From: Mycolicibacterium aubagnense
Lineage (GTDB): Bacteria; Actinomycetota; Actinomycetes; Mycobacteriales; Mycobacteriaceae
NCBI RefSeq assembly: GCF_010730955.1
Contig: NZ_AP022577.1
Coordinates: forward strand, 1,922,001-1,986,000
DNA length: 64,000 nucleotides
Reading direction: 5' to 3'
Translations under genes and position numbers: made by a program
Shown: piece by piece, positions 15,365-23,671 of the stretch
How positions within the stretch are numbered: the stretch's first letter is position 1
How the letters are laid out: every line of letters begins with the position of its first letter
Notes under the pieces: generated by a model
Database searches by the model: none
What the model saw: the letters and a program-made list of their open reading frames with translations, nothing else
What the model was told of the DNA's origin: nothing

Positions 15365-15402
15365 GAGAGGCCCAGCCCGGTTTCACGCCGGCTGGGTCTC
15401 TC
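15365..15402 (+). terminator. terminator after csbD-like gene 2
   Basis: An inverted repeat of 13 bp with one G-T pair (GAGAGGCCCAGCC with its near-complement GGCTGGGTCTCTC) surrounds a 12-base loop and ends in TCTCTC. It lies 12 bases after the CsbD stop. Confidence 0.7.
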
Positions 15403-15512
15403 GCGCGTCGCACCCTCGATGCAGGTGACACCATCGCAATGAATAGCCTTGGGCCTCAACGCAACCGGGCCCGAGCACGGTAGGCCGACCTCGCCCAGCG
15501 CCGGCGGGGGCG

Positions 15513-16271
15513 TCAGTCGACGAGCTTGGTCAAGCAGTACACCCGCTGCGGAGATGTGAACACCATCGCCTTCGCCGCAGTGACACAGGCCGTTTCGTCG
15601 ACGCTGCCATCGAGGCGCTGGGCCACTTTGAACACCCCTGTGTGAGAGTTCGCGATTGCCGGCGCCTGCGCGCACTCAATGGTCCTGATGCTCTTGCCGG
15701 TGAGATCCAGTGCGTAGCAGGCCCCCTCATGCAGGTTCAGCGCAAAGCACAAGGTCGCCGCCTTGGGGTCATCCTGATTGCTGGTGGCGAAAAAGTACGG
15801 GCCGTCCTGCGGCGGCTTTCCATCCGGACACAGACCCTTCGACGTCTCACCCGCCAATTCGTAGACAGCATCGGCCGATTCGCAGTTGGTCGAGGTGAAA
15901 TGGAACTTCTCGTAGTCGGCGGCGGTGATGCACTGCCCCGATTTCAGGCCGCCGCCGAAAGCGGTGGGGCCGTGAAGTCCTTTGCGGACGACATTGGAGA
16001 TCCCACCGACCAGGGCCAGCAACATCACCACACCCACAATCCACATCCACGGCTTGAGCCCCGACTTGCGCGGTGGCGGCGGAAATCCGGGAAACGGGTT
16101 CGTGGCACCGTAGTTCGGCTGGGGCGGGCCGGCCCAGGGCTGCGAGGGCGGTGCCGGCCAGCCGGGCTGCGGCTGCCATGCCGGGGATGGGTTCGGTTGT
16201 CCCGGTGGGCCCACCGGCGGTGGGTGCTGCGGGTCGCCCCACGGACCTGGCTGCTGTGGTGGCTGTGTCAC
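15513..16271 (-). CDS. proline-rich single-pass membrane protein with LppU/SCO3897-like C-terminal domain
   Basis: This 252-residue protein has a Pro/Gly/Gln-rich cytoplasmic N-terminus (residues 1-70), one membrane segment at about 73-95 (PWMWIVGVVMLLALVGGIS), and an outside domain with paired cysteines in a G-x-C pattern (LKSGQCITAADYEKFHFTST, ...CFALNLHEGACYALD, ...ETACVTAAK). The layout is typical of mycobacterial envelope proteins related to LppU/SCO3897. Function is unknown. Start is GTG 16271, six bases after the stop of the upstream DUF732 gene, so the two form an operon. Confidence 0.8.
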   Translation of the reverse strand: MTQPPQQPGPWGDPQHPPPVGPPGQPNPSPAWQPQPGWPAPPSQPWAGPPQPNYGATNPFPGFPPPPRKSGLKPWMWIVGVVMLLALVGGISNVVRKGLHGPTAFGGGLKSGQCITAADYEKFHFTSTNCESADAVYELAGETSKGLCPDGKPPQDGPYFFATSNQDDPKAATLCFALNLHEGACYALDLTGKSIRTIECAQAPAIANSHTGVFKVAQRLDGSVDETACVTAAKAMVFTSPQRVYCLTKLVD

Positions 16272-16277
16272 GGACGG

Positions 16278-16604
16278 TCAGTTCGGCGCCGACGTGCACA
16301 AGATGCCGTGAGCCGCTTTCGCGAGCGCACCGGTGGGCCCCGCGTCGGCCCCGTACTGTCCAGCCAGCGCGCCGATGACGTCGGGCCGCGACTGCCCGCT
16401 GAACGCCATCTGACAAGCCTGCAGCCCGGCCTGCATCACCGCGTCATCATCACCGGGGAAGCCCGCATTGCGGGCCTGGTTGATGAACCGCTGCTGTTCC
16501 GGCGTAAACGGCATCGGCCACGCCGACGCGGGACCAGCCGCGGCCACGGACAGTGCGGCGGCCGCGGCAACAGCGCCGGCAGCCAGGCGAATGTGTGCGA
16601 ACAT
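16278..16604 (-). CDS. secreted DUF732 protein
   Basis: This 108-residue protein has a Sec signal peptide (residues 1-28, LAAGAVAAAAALSVAAAGPASAW, cleavage after ASA) and a DUF732 domain beginning FTPEQQRFINQARNAGFPGD with two cysteines (QACQM and HGILC). DUF732 proteins are abundant exported proteins of mycobacteria with unknown role. ATG 16604 is chosen over the in-frame start 27 bases upstream because it begins the signal peptide and follows GGGGGAGAG. It is the first gene of a two-gene operon with the proline-rich membrane protein. Confidence 0.85.
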   Translation of the reverse strand: MFAHIRLAAGAVAAAAALSVAAAGPASAWPMPFTPEQQRFINQARNAGFPGDDDAVMQAGLQACQMAFSGQSRPDVIGALAGQYGADAGPTGALAKAAHGILCTSAPN

Positions 16605-16773
16605 CTCTCCCCCAAGTTTCCGGTCCCACACAGCGCGGGGCCCAACATGATGAGCCTAATGGCCCGTGCGGGCTTCGCGGACCCATATTTCTACTCGAAG
16701 GCTCGACACCTACCGGCCGGGCGGCATCGCGGTCAGGAACCACATATCGCGCGAAAAGACTTGTGACAGTCGA

Positions 16774-17235
16774 CTATCGGAGCGGAAGTCCAAGTCCGCG
16801 ATCGCGCGCCGGGCGCATACCGAAGATTCGCCGATCAGTTTCTTCGATCGGTACATCGTTGATGCTGGCCTCGCGACGTTCCATCAAGCCGTCCGCATCG
16901 AACTGCCACAGTTCGTTACCGTGGCTGCGCCACCACTGGCCGGCGGCGTCGTGCCATTCGTACTGGAACTGGACGGCGATGCGGTTCTCGTCGAACCCCC
17001 ACAGCGTCTTGCGCAGGGCGTAGTCGCGCTCGCGCTCCCACTTGGCGGTCAGGAACTCGACGATTTCCGCACGGCCGGCGACGAACGTCTCACGGTTACG
17101 CCAGGCCGAGTCCGGCGTGTACGCCAGGGCGACGCGCTGCGGATCTCGCGTGTTCCAAGCATCCTCGGCCGCTTGCACCTTCTGGAGTGCGGTTTCCTTG
17201 GTGAAGGGCGGGACAGGTGGACGTAGTTCGCTCAT
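16774..17235 (-). CDS. DUF1348 (NTF2/SnoaL-fold) protein
   Basis: This 153-residue protein of the nuclear transport factor 2 superfamily has the DUF1348 pattern [63 protein letters not shown] and [20 protein letters not shown]. The cone-shaped fold often binds small hydrophobic ligands; the family is widespread and uncharacterised. ATG 17235 follows GAAGGA. It is transcribed divergently from a TetR gene with two operator palindromes between them, so it is very likely the repressed target of that TetR. Confidence 0.9.
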   Translation of the reverse strand: MSELRPPVPPFTKETALQKVQAAEDAWNTRDPQRVALAYTPDSAWRNRETFVAGRAEIVEFLTAKWERERDYALRKTLWGFDENRIAVQFQYEWHDAAGQWWRSHGNELWQFDADGLMERREASINDVPIEETDRRIFGMRPARDRGLGLPLR

Positions 17236-17255
17236 GATTCCTTCTTCCAGCTATC

Positions 17256-17307
17256 GAGAACGTACGTTCTCTACTCGACTCGACTATCGTAGGGAACGGT
17301 CGTTCTC
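17256..17307. promoter_or_regulatory. twin TetR operators between the DUF1348 and TetR genes
   Basis: A perfect 16-base palindrome GAGAACGTACGTTCTC (17256-17271) and a near copy GGGAACGGTCGTTCTC (17292-17307, 13 of 16 identical) lie 36 bp apart in the 92-base divergent gap. They are probably bound by the TetR protein at 17328, which would regulate both directions. Confidence 0.8.
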
Positions 17308-17327
17308 AACGTCAAGGAGAGATTCCG

Positions 17328-17888
17328 ATGCCTGCGCCGATCAGCGATGAACAGAAAACCCGTGATCGGGAGGCGCTGCTTGATGCCGCCGAATCGCTCT
17401 TCTATGAGCGCGGCATCCAAGCCGTCGGCATGGACGACATCCGCGCTGCCGCCGGGATCGCGTTGAAACGAATCTATGGACTCTTCGCAACCAAGGAAGA
17501 ACTCATCGTCGCGGTGCTGCAACGCCGCGACCGCCGCTGGCGCGGCAGCCTCACCAACTACGTGGAACAGCGCGAAGACCCGAGAGAACGAGTACTGGCG
17601 ATCTTCGACTGGCTTGAGCAATGGTTCGCCGAGCCCGATTTCCGTGGCTGCGCCTGGATCAACGCCTATGGCGAACTCGGCGCTACCTCTCCCGCGATTC
17701 TGGCCGAGGTTCGTAGCCACAAGCGGGCATTCCATGAACAGATTGCGGCATGGGTCGCGACTGCTACCGACGCACCGGCCGAACCGGTGTGCCTCTTGGC
17801 CGAAGGCGCGATCGTGACCGCTGCCATCACCGGAGATACCAAGGCGGCGCGTCGCGCACGGGAAGCGAGCAAATCGCTCATGCGCTGA
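17328..17888 (+). CDS. TetR-family transcriptional regulator
   Basis: This 186-residue regulator has an N-terminal HTH (residues 14-60, LLDAAESLFYERGIQAVGMD, AAGIALKRIYGLFATKEEL) and a ligand-binding C-terminal part with W-rich DWLEQWFAEPDFRGCAWINA, typical of the TetR_C subgroup that carries CxxIN. AAGGAGAG lies upstream of ATG 17328. It faces the DUF1348 gene across two near-identical palindromes, so it is probably an autoregulated local repressor. The inducer is unknown. Confidence 0.92.
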   Translation: MPAPISDEQKTRDREALLDAAESLFYERGIQAVGMDDIRAAAGIALKRIYGLFATKEELIVAVLQRRDRRWRGSLTNYVEQREDPRERVLAIFDWLEQWFAEPDFRGCAWINAYGELGATSPAILAEVRSHKRAFHEQIAAWVATATDAPAEPVCLLAEGAIVTAAITGDTKAARRAREASKSLMR

Positions 17889-17904
17889 CGGCCGGCCATT
17901 TCCG

Positions 17905-18321
17905 TCAGAACGGTCGGCTATTCGCCTGCCATTTGGCCGATTCCGGTCGCGGGCCGAAGCGCTCGACGTAGCGGTCGTGCATCTGCGCCTGCTTCTGCCG
18001 CAGGACCTGGTCGATCAGGTTGGGGTCGAGTCCGTGCTGGCTCAGTCGGTAGCGACGCCAGACCTTGTTGAGCACGAACGCCATCACGAGAGCCCAGAAG
18101 TAGATCGGCAGCGTCATTTCGGAGTGCACATACACCGATGCCGGCAGCAGCCACAGCGGAGCCAGCACAAAAATCGGCGGGATCGCGTAGCGGATCATGT
18201 GCCGGCGCACGGCCCCCTCGCCGGTCAGGTCCTCACGAACCCAATCCTGCAGGTGGTCCGGTAAGCGGCGTCCGTAGGCATAGGTGATGCGCTGCCAGAA
18301 CGTCGGATTGTCGGCGGCCAT
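17905..18321 (-). CDS. DUF5313 membrane protein
   Basis: This 138-residue protein of the mycobacterial DUF5313 family starts AADNPTFWQRITYAYGRRLP and has two membrane segments at about residues 46-66 and 70-90, followed by a basic RRYRLSQHGLDPNLIDQ helix. Function is unknown. ATG 18321 has AAAGGAG 6 bases upstream. It is divergent from an OhrR-like regulator, and two of the three TTAG-N4-CTA(A/T) sites lie just upstream of it, so it may belong to a peroxide-responsive unit. Confidence 0.85.
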   Translation of the reverse strand: MAADNPTFWQRITYAYGRRLPDHLQDWVREDLTGEGAVRRHMIRYAIPPIFVLAPLWLLPASVYVHSEMTLPIYFWALVMAFVLNKVWRRYRLSQHGLDPNLIDQVLRQKQAQMHDRYVERFGPRPESAKWQANSRPF

Positions 18322-18361
18322 GACGACTCCTTTGACTGATCAGATCGACGAGCACCATGCG

Positions 18362-18510
18362 ATTAGTACCCTAATAGTTAGGACACTATCATTTTGCCAA
18401 CTATTCCACCCGTGCCGGAAGAAGCTGATGAGCACTGGAGATAGGTGCATCACGCCACCCAAGACGGCCTCCAACAGACAAGGAGGGCACAAACCGTTAG
18501 TGCCCTAATC
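18362..18510. promoter_or_regulatory. repeated TTAG-N4-CTAA operator-like sites between DUF5313 and the OhrR-like gene
   Basis: ATTAGTACCCTAAT (18362-18375), a weaker TTAGGACACTAT (18379-18390) 15-16 bp further, and GTTAGTGCCCTAATC (18496-18510) share the same inverted half-sites. The first two lie about 40-70 bases before the DUF5313 start, the third 19 bases before the regulator start. They fit autoregulation and control of the divergent gene by the MarR-type protein. Nothing else is evident between 18391 and 18495. Confidence 0.65.
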
Positions 18511-18528
18511 GGTAATAAACTGAGCAGC

Positions 18529-19017
18529 ATGTCCGCTGTCTCCGAAGACGTCGACCCGTTGGCCCTGGAACGACAGGTCTGCTTCGCGCTGGCCATCACC
18601 AACCGGGCAGTACTTGCCATCTACCGGCCACTACTCGAACCGCTCGGGCTGACACATCCGCAGTACCTGGTCCTGCTGGCGTTGTGGGACAACGCCAAAT
18701 CCAAGCAGGACCCGTTGACCGTCAAGCAGATCGCGGCGCTGCTGCAGATGGATTCGGCCACCGTGTCACCGATGCTCAAACGCCTCGAGACCCTTGAGCT
18801 GATCCGCCGCGCACGTAGCGCCACCGACGAACGCACCACCCACATCACGCTGACGCCGAAGGGCGTCGCCCTGCGTCGCCGTGCCCTGAAAATTCCACCG
18901 GCAGTTGTCGAGCAACTCGGCGTGGACCTCGACGAGTTGGAACGCCTTCACTCGGTGCTCAGCAGAATCAACGCAGCTGCGGTCGCCGCCGGCACGCTGA
19001 CAACACAATCCGGGTAG
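18529..19017 (+). CDS. MarR-family regulator, OhrR-like organic peroxide sensor
   Basis: This 162-residue winged-helix protein has N-terminal LERQVCFALAITNRAVLAIY, with Cys18 at the place of the peroxide-reactive cysteine of OhrR, followed by YRPLLEPLGLTHPQYLVLLALWD and the HTH LTVKQIAALLQMDSATVSPM. OhrR proteins repress ohr until the cysteine is oxidised by an organic peroxide. No ohr gene is next to it; the divergent gene is a DUF5313 protein. ATG 18529 is used, as it fits the family N-terminus; upstream in-frame starts would cover the operator. One-cysteine or two-cysteine class cannot be settled, since no second cysteine is seen. Confidence 0.87.
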   Translation: MSAVSEDVDPLALERQVCFALAITNRAVLAIYRPLLEPLGLTHPQYLVLLALWDNAKSKQDPLTVKQIAALLQMDSATVSPMLKRLETLELIRRARSATDERTTHITLTPKGVALRRRALKIPPAVVEQLGVDLDELERLHSVLSRINAAAVAAGTLTTQSG

Positions 19018-19233
19018 ACGCCCCGCACAGATTCTCGGGGCGGTGACAACCGTTTTGCGTGATCGACCAGAAACCGGGCACCGGGTGGATATCGTTTCTT
19101 GGCGGCAGCGAGGGGGTTGGGATGCGTGCACACAGGACGCCTACCGCGACGGACCGACAGCCGACCATGCACCCGTGATGGCCGCTTTCGTCAATCTCTG
19201 AACCTCGGCTCGGCCCCAAGGGAGGAGCGCAGG

Positions 19234-20355
19234 ATGTCCAAGCGAGTTGTGGTGTGCTGCGACGGTACTTGGAACACCCCCGACCAGCTCAGCGGCGGCA
19301 CATCCACAGCAACCAATGTCACCAAACTCGCGTTGGCGATCGCGCCCAGCGACCCGGACGGCTGCGAACAACGCATCTTCTACCACCGCGGTGTCGGGAC
19401 CAGCCGCTTCGAACGCATCCGCGGCGGCGCCTTCGGCTTTGGGCTGGCCCGCAATGTCCGCGATACCTACCGCTTCCTCGTGGAGAACTACGACCCTGGC
19501 GACGAACTGTTCTTCTTCGGCTTCAGCCGCGGTGCGTTCACCGCACGCAGCGCTGCCGGGTTTGTGCGCAACTGCGGGATCCTGCGGCGAGAGTACGAGG
19601 ACAAGATCGACGAGGCCTACGGGTTTTACCGCAGACGCAGCAGCACCAGCCATCCGCGCAGCATCGAGGCGACCCTCTTCAGGAGCTCCTACTCGCACGA
19701 ACCGTCCATCCGCTTCATCGGCGTCTGGGACACCGTCGGCGCACTCGGCATCCCGCTGAACGGGCTGCGCCTGGTCAACCTGTTCAACCGGCGCTGGCAG
19801 TTCCACGACACCGCGTTGAGCACCAAGGTCGACGCCGCATTCCAGGCGCTGGCAATCGATGAGGAACGCGGACCCTTCCGGCCCGCCATCTGGCAGCAGG
19901 CACCGGATGCGCCGCCCACCCAACGTGTCGAGCAAGTGTGGTTCGCCGGCGTCCACTGTGACATCGGCGGCGGCTACAACCCGCCCGGCCTCAGCGACAT
20001 CACGCTGCCATGGATGGTGCAGCGCGCGCAGGAATACGGCCTATTCTTCGACCCCGACGCGTTCAGCTATCGGGAGTCCGCCGGCGTCCCGCCACCGGAC
20101 CCGACCGCCACCATGGCCGTCCGCACCTCGGTGCACCCGAACCCGCTGCAGCCACCAGAAAACTCACGTACCCGCTTCTATCGGCTGATCCCGCCATACA
20201 TCCGCCCGATCGGCACCACTGACCCCGCTCGCGAATCCATCGCCTCCACTGCCATCGAACTTCATGAGCGCAAGCCGGTCTACGCACCGGAGAACCTTGT
20301 CTCCTACCTCAGCGGGCCACACAACGCGGAAAAGATCGACGTGCCGACGGGGTAG
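19234..20355 (+). CDS. DUF2235 alpha/beta hydrolase (Tle1-like fold)
   Basis: This 373-residue protein starts KRVVVCCDGTWNTPDQ and has the nucleophile elbow GFSRGAFTAR (G-x-S-x-G), a following FIGVWDTVGALG stretch and a late GVHCDIGGGY motif that carries the catalytic His/Asp region. DUF2235 covers T6SS phospholipase effectors of the Tle1 type and many uncharacterised actinobacterial proteins; without a secretion context a cytosolic lipase/esterase role is the best guess. ATG 19234 follows GGAGGAG. The in-frame extension to 19099 has no ribosome site. Confidence 0.9.
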   Translation: MSKRVVVCCDGTWNTPDQLSGGTSTATNVTKLALAIAPSDPDGCEQRIFYHRGVGTSRFERIRGGAFGFGLARNVRDTYRFLVENYDPGDELFFFGFSRGAFTARSAAGFVRNCGILRREYEDKIDEAYGFYRRRSSTSHPRSIEATLFRSSYSHEPSIRFIGVWDTVGALGIPLNGLRLVNLFNRRWQFHDTALSTKVDAAFQALAIDEERGPFRPAIWQQAPDAPPTQRVEQVWFAGVHCDIGGGYNPPGLSDITLPWMVQRAQEYGLFFDPDAFSYRESAGVPPPDPTATMAVRTSVHPNPLQPPENSRTRFYRLIPPYIRPIGTTDPARESIASTAIELHERKPVYAPENLVSYLSGPHNAEKIDVPTG

Positions 20356-20460
20356 CGCGATACCGCTCAGCCGAGCAACGCGTGCTTACCGACTGACCTC
20401 GAATCACCTTGGTAGTGCAGCGATTACGGCCCATCGGAAGTCGCCGGAAAAGGCCCTTGA

Positions 20461-21192
20461 CTAACTGAGCCCAGAGGACTGGACGGCCGGCTGGGCCGGC
20501 TTCGCGGTTCCCCCGAGCCGGCTCACCACGTAGTCGGCGGCGCGGTCAGTCAGCCCGCGCTCCGGGTACGCACCATGGGCGGCCTGATCGCTGCCGGTCG
20601 GCGAGCACACCGGATCCTCGGGGATGCACACGTCGTCGGTCTTGCCGATGTAGCGCGGGCCCACGGTAATAGGCGGCGCACCCGTAAAGATCATCTGCAG
20701 GAAACCGCTGGACGGTTTCCCGAACAGGACGACGGAAGCCACATGGTCGGCCGTCGACGCCGGCATCGGCCCGGTCAGGCCCGGCGGCAAAGTGAAGCCC
20801 TGCGGCACGCTGTCCTCGGTGATGTACGCCGCGACCGCTGCGCCCTGCGAGTAGCCGCCGAGCACGACCTTGGTGTTCGGGCAGGAGTTCGCGGTGGCCA
20901 TGACCTTGTTTCTCGCGTCGATCACGCCGTCGGCGGCGGTCGCGAAATCAAGGGACGCAGGATAATCGACGGCGTAAACGTCCACCGACTTTCCCGGCGT
21001 CTTGGCGCGGAGCGAGTCCACGAATGCCTGCCCGACGCCACCGACACCTGCGGGCTCGAAAGTGCCTCGGGCAAACACCACCTGCACATCGGGACAAGCC
21101 TCTGCGGCGCCAGGCGCGGCAGAGGCTACGCCCCCTGCCGTGACCGACACCGCCGCGACGACAGTCATCAACAATCGATCTTTACGAATCAT
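20461..21192 (-). CDS. secreted cutinase family esterase
   Basis: This 243-residue precursor has a Sec signal peptide (MIRKDRLLMTVVAAVSVTAG..., cleavage near ASAAPGAAEA) and a cutinase domain starting CPDVQVVFARGTFEPAGVG. The triad is the serine in LGGYSQGAAV, the aspartate in DDVCIPEDPVC and the histidine in AAHGAYPERG. Paired cysteines are present. Cutinase-like proteins of mycobacteria hydrolyse lipid esters and polyesters outside the cell. ATG 21192 begins the signal peptide; the longer frame to 21534 is not needed. It stands alone between the DUF2235 and FetB genes. Confidence 0.93.
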   Translation of the reverse strand: MIRKDRLLMTVVAAVSVTAGGVASAAPGAAEACPDVQVVFARGTFEPAGVGGVGQAFVDSLRAKTPGKSVDVYAVDYPASLDFATAADGVIDARNKVMATANSCPNTKVVLGGYSQGAAVAAYITEDSVPQGFTLPPGLTGPMPASTADHVASVVLFGKPSSGFLQMIFTGAPPITVGPRYIGKTDDVCIPEDPVCSPTGSDQAAHGAYPERGLTDRAADYVVSRLGGTAKPAQPAVQSSGLS

Positions 21193-21424
21193 CTGGATGC
21201 AGCCCCCAACTCGACAACAAAGCGGCAGCGGCGATGCCCCCGCGGTCACCCAATCCATGTCTACCCCATCTGGATCAGTCAAAACGTCCACCGTCCGGTG
21301 ATCCACACCACGTGACCAACCCTCGAAGCGGAACTCACTGCGCCTGGATGGGAACTCTGCCCTGGCCGCATTTTGTGGATGCGGTGCAGGATCGGGTGCG
21401 AGCACGGCACCGGGCCCTGCGGCC

Positions 21425-22264
21425 ATGGACACTCGAACCATGCGCGGCACCGAACCTCTGCTGACTCCGATGCTCATCATCGTTTGCCTGGTGATGGCCC
21501 TCGCGGCGGCCGCGGTGAACCGCCTGGTGCTCAACGGATCAGTGTGGACGGCGCCGAGCGCCGCCGTGCGTGCGGCACTTCAGCTCGCGGCGGTGTCGAC
21601 GGTGCTCGCGGTCGCCCTGCAGCGGGTGTGGTCGTCGATGCTGGTTCTTGTGGTGATGTTCATCGTCGCCTCGATTACTGCCGCTCGTCGCAGTCAGGCA
21701 CGTCACGGTGCCGGGTGGCTGCCCGTTGCCCTGGCCGCCGGCATGGTCATGGTGATTCCGCTACTGACGCTCAGCGGTGTCGTACCTTTCACCGGTGTCG
21801 CCGTGGTGCCGGTGTTCGGCATCGTGCTGGGCGGAACGATGACCGCTTCAGCGGTGGCGGCGCGGCGTGCGCTCGATGCGCTCAGCCAGCGCGCCGGCGA
21901 GCTTGAGGCGGCTCTTGGTCTTGGTCTGTCGGAACGCTTCTCGCGGATGTTGATCATCGAGCGGCCGCTGTCTGACGCCCTCCTGCCCAATCTCGATCAA
22001 GCCCGGACCGCCGGACTTGTCACCCTTCCAGGGGCATTCGTCGGCGTACTGCTGGCCACCGGCTCGGCCGCACAGGCGGCGGCGGTCCAAGTCCTGGTCC
22101 TCGTCTCGCTCCTGCTCGCGCAGGTCTGCGGCGTTGCGGTCGTCGGGGAACTCGTGGCTCGGGGCAAGATCACGCGGCCGAACGACGCAATCGCACCGCC
22201 GAGCGACGCCAACCCCATCTTCGCTTTTGCGCGGAGGCTCGGGTTGGCCCCAACAGCCAGGTGA
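21425..22264 (+). CDS. FetB-family (UPF0014) ABC transporter permease
   Basis: This 279-residue protein has about seven membrane segments and the family signature LLPNLDQARTAGLVTLPGAF (about residues 188-207). In E. coli FetAB exports iron and gives resistance to peroxide stress. The ATPase subunit FetA, usually adjacent, is not encoded next to it or anywhere else seen in the window, so it may pair with a distant ATPase. ATG 21425 is chosen; ATG 21440 is an alternative, and neither has a clear ribosome site. Confidence 0.88.
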   Translation: MDTRTMRGTEPLLTPMLIIVCLVMALAAAAVNRLVLNGSVWTAPSAAVRAALQLAAVSTVLAVALQRVWSSMLVLVVMFIVASITAARRSQARHGAGWLPVALAAGMVMVIPLLTLSGVVPFTGVAVVPVFGIVLGGTMTASAVAARRALDALSQRAGELEAALGLGLSERFSRMLIIERPLSDALLPNLDQARTAGLVTLPGAFVGVLLATGSAAQAAAVQVLVLVSLLLAQVCGVAVVGELVARGKITRPNDAIAPPSDANPIFAFARRLGLAPTAR

Positions 22265-22410
22265 CCGCGACGCCCAAGAACGGGACCATAGTCAGGCGGA
22301 AGGCTGCAAAACTCCGTGTCGCATCGTGCAGGACCACCCGTTGGCTGGATCCTTACGACGCGAGGCAGAACAGCCACTGTTCACGCGGGCGCCCAATAGG
22401 TCAGTGTTAG

Positions 22411-23376
22411 ATGCCGATGGACATACACCGCGTTGCAGTCTTAGCCCTCGACGGCGTCAAGGCGCTCGACTTGGCGATTCCGATGGACGTCTTCACGGTT
22501 GACCCTGATGTGCCCTATGAGTTGAAAGTCTGTGGCGTGTCCGATCGAGTCAGGACTGCCTCAGGCCTGACCTTGGCGTTGGACCACGGACTCGACGTAG
22601 TCCGCGACGCGGATACGGTGATCGTGCCGGGATATCAACCGACAGGTCAGCCTGTACCTCACACAGTCATTGAGTCGCTCGCAACCAATCTGGCGCGGGG
22701 CGCCCGAGTGGCGTCGATCTGCACGGGCGCGTTTGCTTTGGCGGCTGCCGGCATTCTTGACGGTCAACGAGCCACCACCCATTGGCAGCACATCGACGAA
22801 CTCGCGGCACAGTTTCCATCAGTACACATCGACCGAGACGTGCTCTACGTCGACAACGGGAATGTCCTCACCTCCGCCGGGATGTGCTGCGGGATAGACA
22901 TGTGCCTCCACATCGTGATGCGAGACCTTGGCGCCGCCACCGCGAATCGGGTCGCCCGGGCATTGGTCGCCCCACCTCATCGCGACGGGGGGCAAGCACA
23001 ATACGTTCCCGCTGCGGTAGCAGTGGCAGGCGACACCTCCTTGGCGGCTACCCGGGCATGGGCTTTGGCTCACGTTGCCGAGCCAATCACTGTTTCAGAG
23101 ATGGCCAAGCACGCCGGCATGTCGATGAGGAACTTCATGCGTCGCTTCACCGAAGAATCCGGAACGACTCCATTGCAGTGGCTGGTGAACGCGCGCATTA
23201 CTTCTGCGCGCGAACTGCTTGAAACAACGAACTACTCGATCGATCGCGTGGCCCGGGACTCGGGGCTGGGGACAGCCGCCAACCTTCGTCTGCATTTTCG
23301 TAGAAGCCTGGCCACAACTCCGACTGCCTATCGCCAAACGTTCTTGTGCGATTACGACACTGCGACGGCGGTCTGA
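22411..23376 (+). CDS. GlxA-type AraC-family transcriptional regulator
   Basis: This 321-residue regulator has an N-terminal DJ-1/PfpI-like domain (residues 8-170, with VASICTGAFALAAAGILDGQ around the elbow cysteine, then RATTHW) and a C-terminal AraC double HTH (about 215-310; ITVSEMAKHAGMSMRNFMRR, SIDRVARDSGLGTAANLRLH). Such proteins are usually activators of neighbouring catabolic genes. It precedes the deacetylase/FadD pair on the same strand with a 295-base gap (23377-23671) in which I see no gene; that gap may hold its target promoter. Start ATG 22411 or ATG 22417. Confidence 0.92.
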   Translation: MPMDIHRVAVLALDGVKALDLAIPMDVFTVDPDVPYELKVCGVSDRVRTASGLTLALDHGLDVVRDADTVIVPGYQPTGQPVPHTVIESLATNLARGARVASICTGAFALAAAGILDGQRATTHWQHIDELAAQFPSVHIDRDVLYVDNGNVLTSAGMCCGIDMCLHIVMRDLGAATANRVARALVAPPHRDGGQAQYVPAAVAVAGDTSLAATRAWALAHVAEPITVSEMAKHAGMSMRNFMRRFTEESGTTPLQWLVNARITSARELLETTNYSIDRVARDSGLGTAANLRLHFRRSLATTPTAYRQTFLCDYDTATAV

Positions 23377-23671
23377 CCGGTCGAATAATACGATCCGATC
23401 CAAACCCCCTGCGGTAGTTGCGCAATGACATTGACTCCGCCTATCAATGTGTATTCCGCGCCAAAGCACGACGATCGCCACCGGTAACCGCGCCGGCCGC
23501 TGGTCAACGTTGGCACGCACACCATTCGATGGCCCCTGACCACACCGCCCAGTCTTGCGCGTGGAGAAATACCAGTGCGCCTGAGACCAAGACGTGTTCG
23601 CCATCACATTCGTAGGTTCGAACCACGCCACGCTTCATTCCGAGCGCCACATCTCCAGAAAGAACCCCGCC

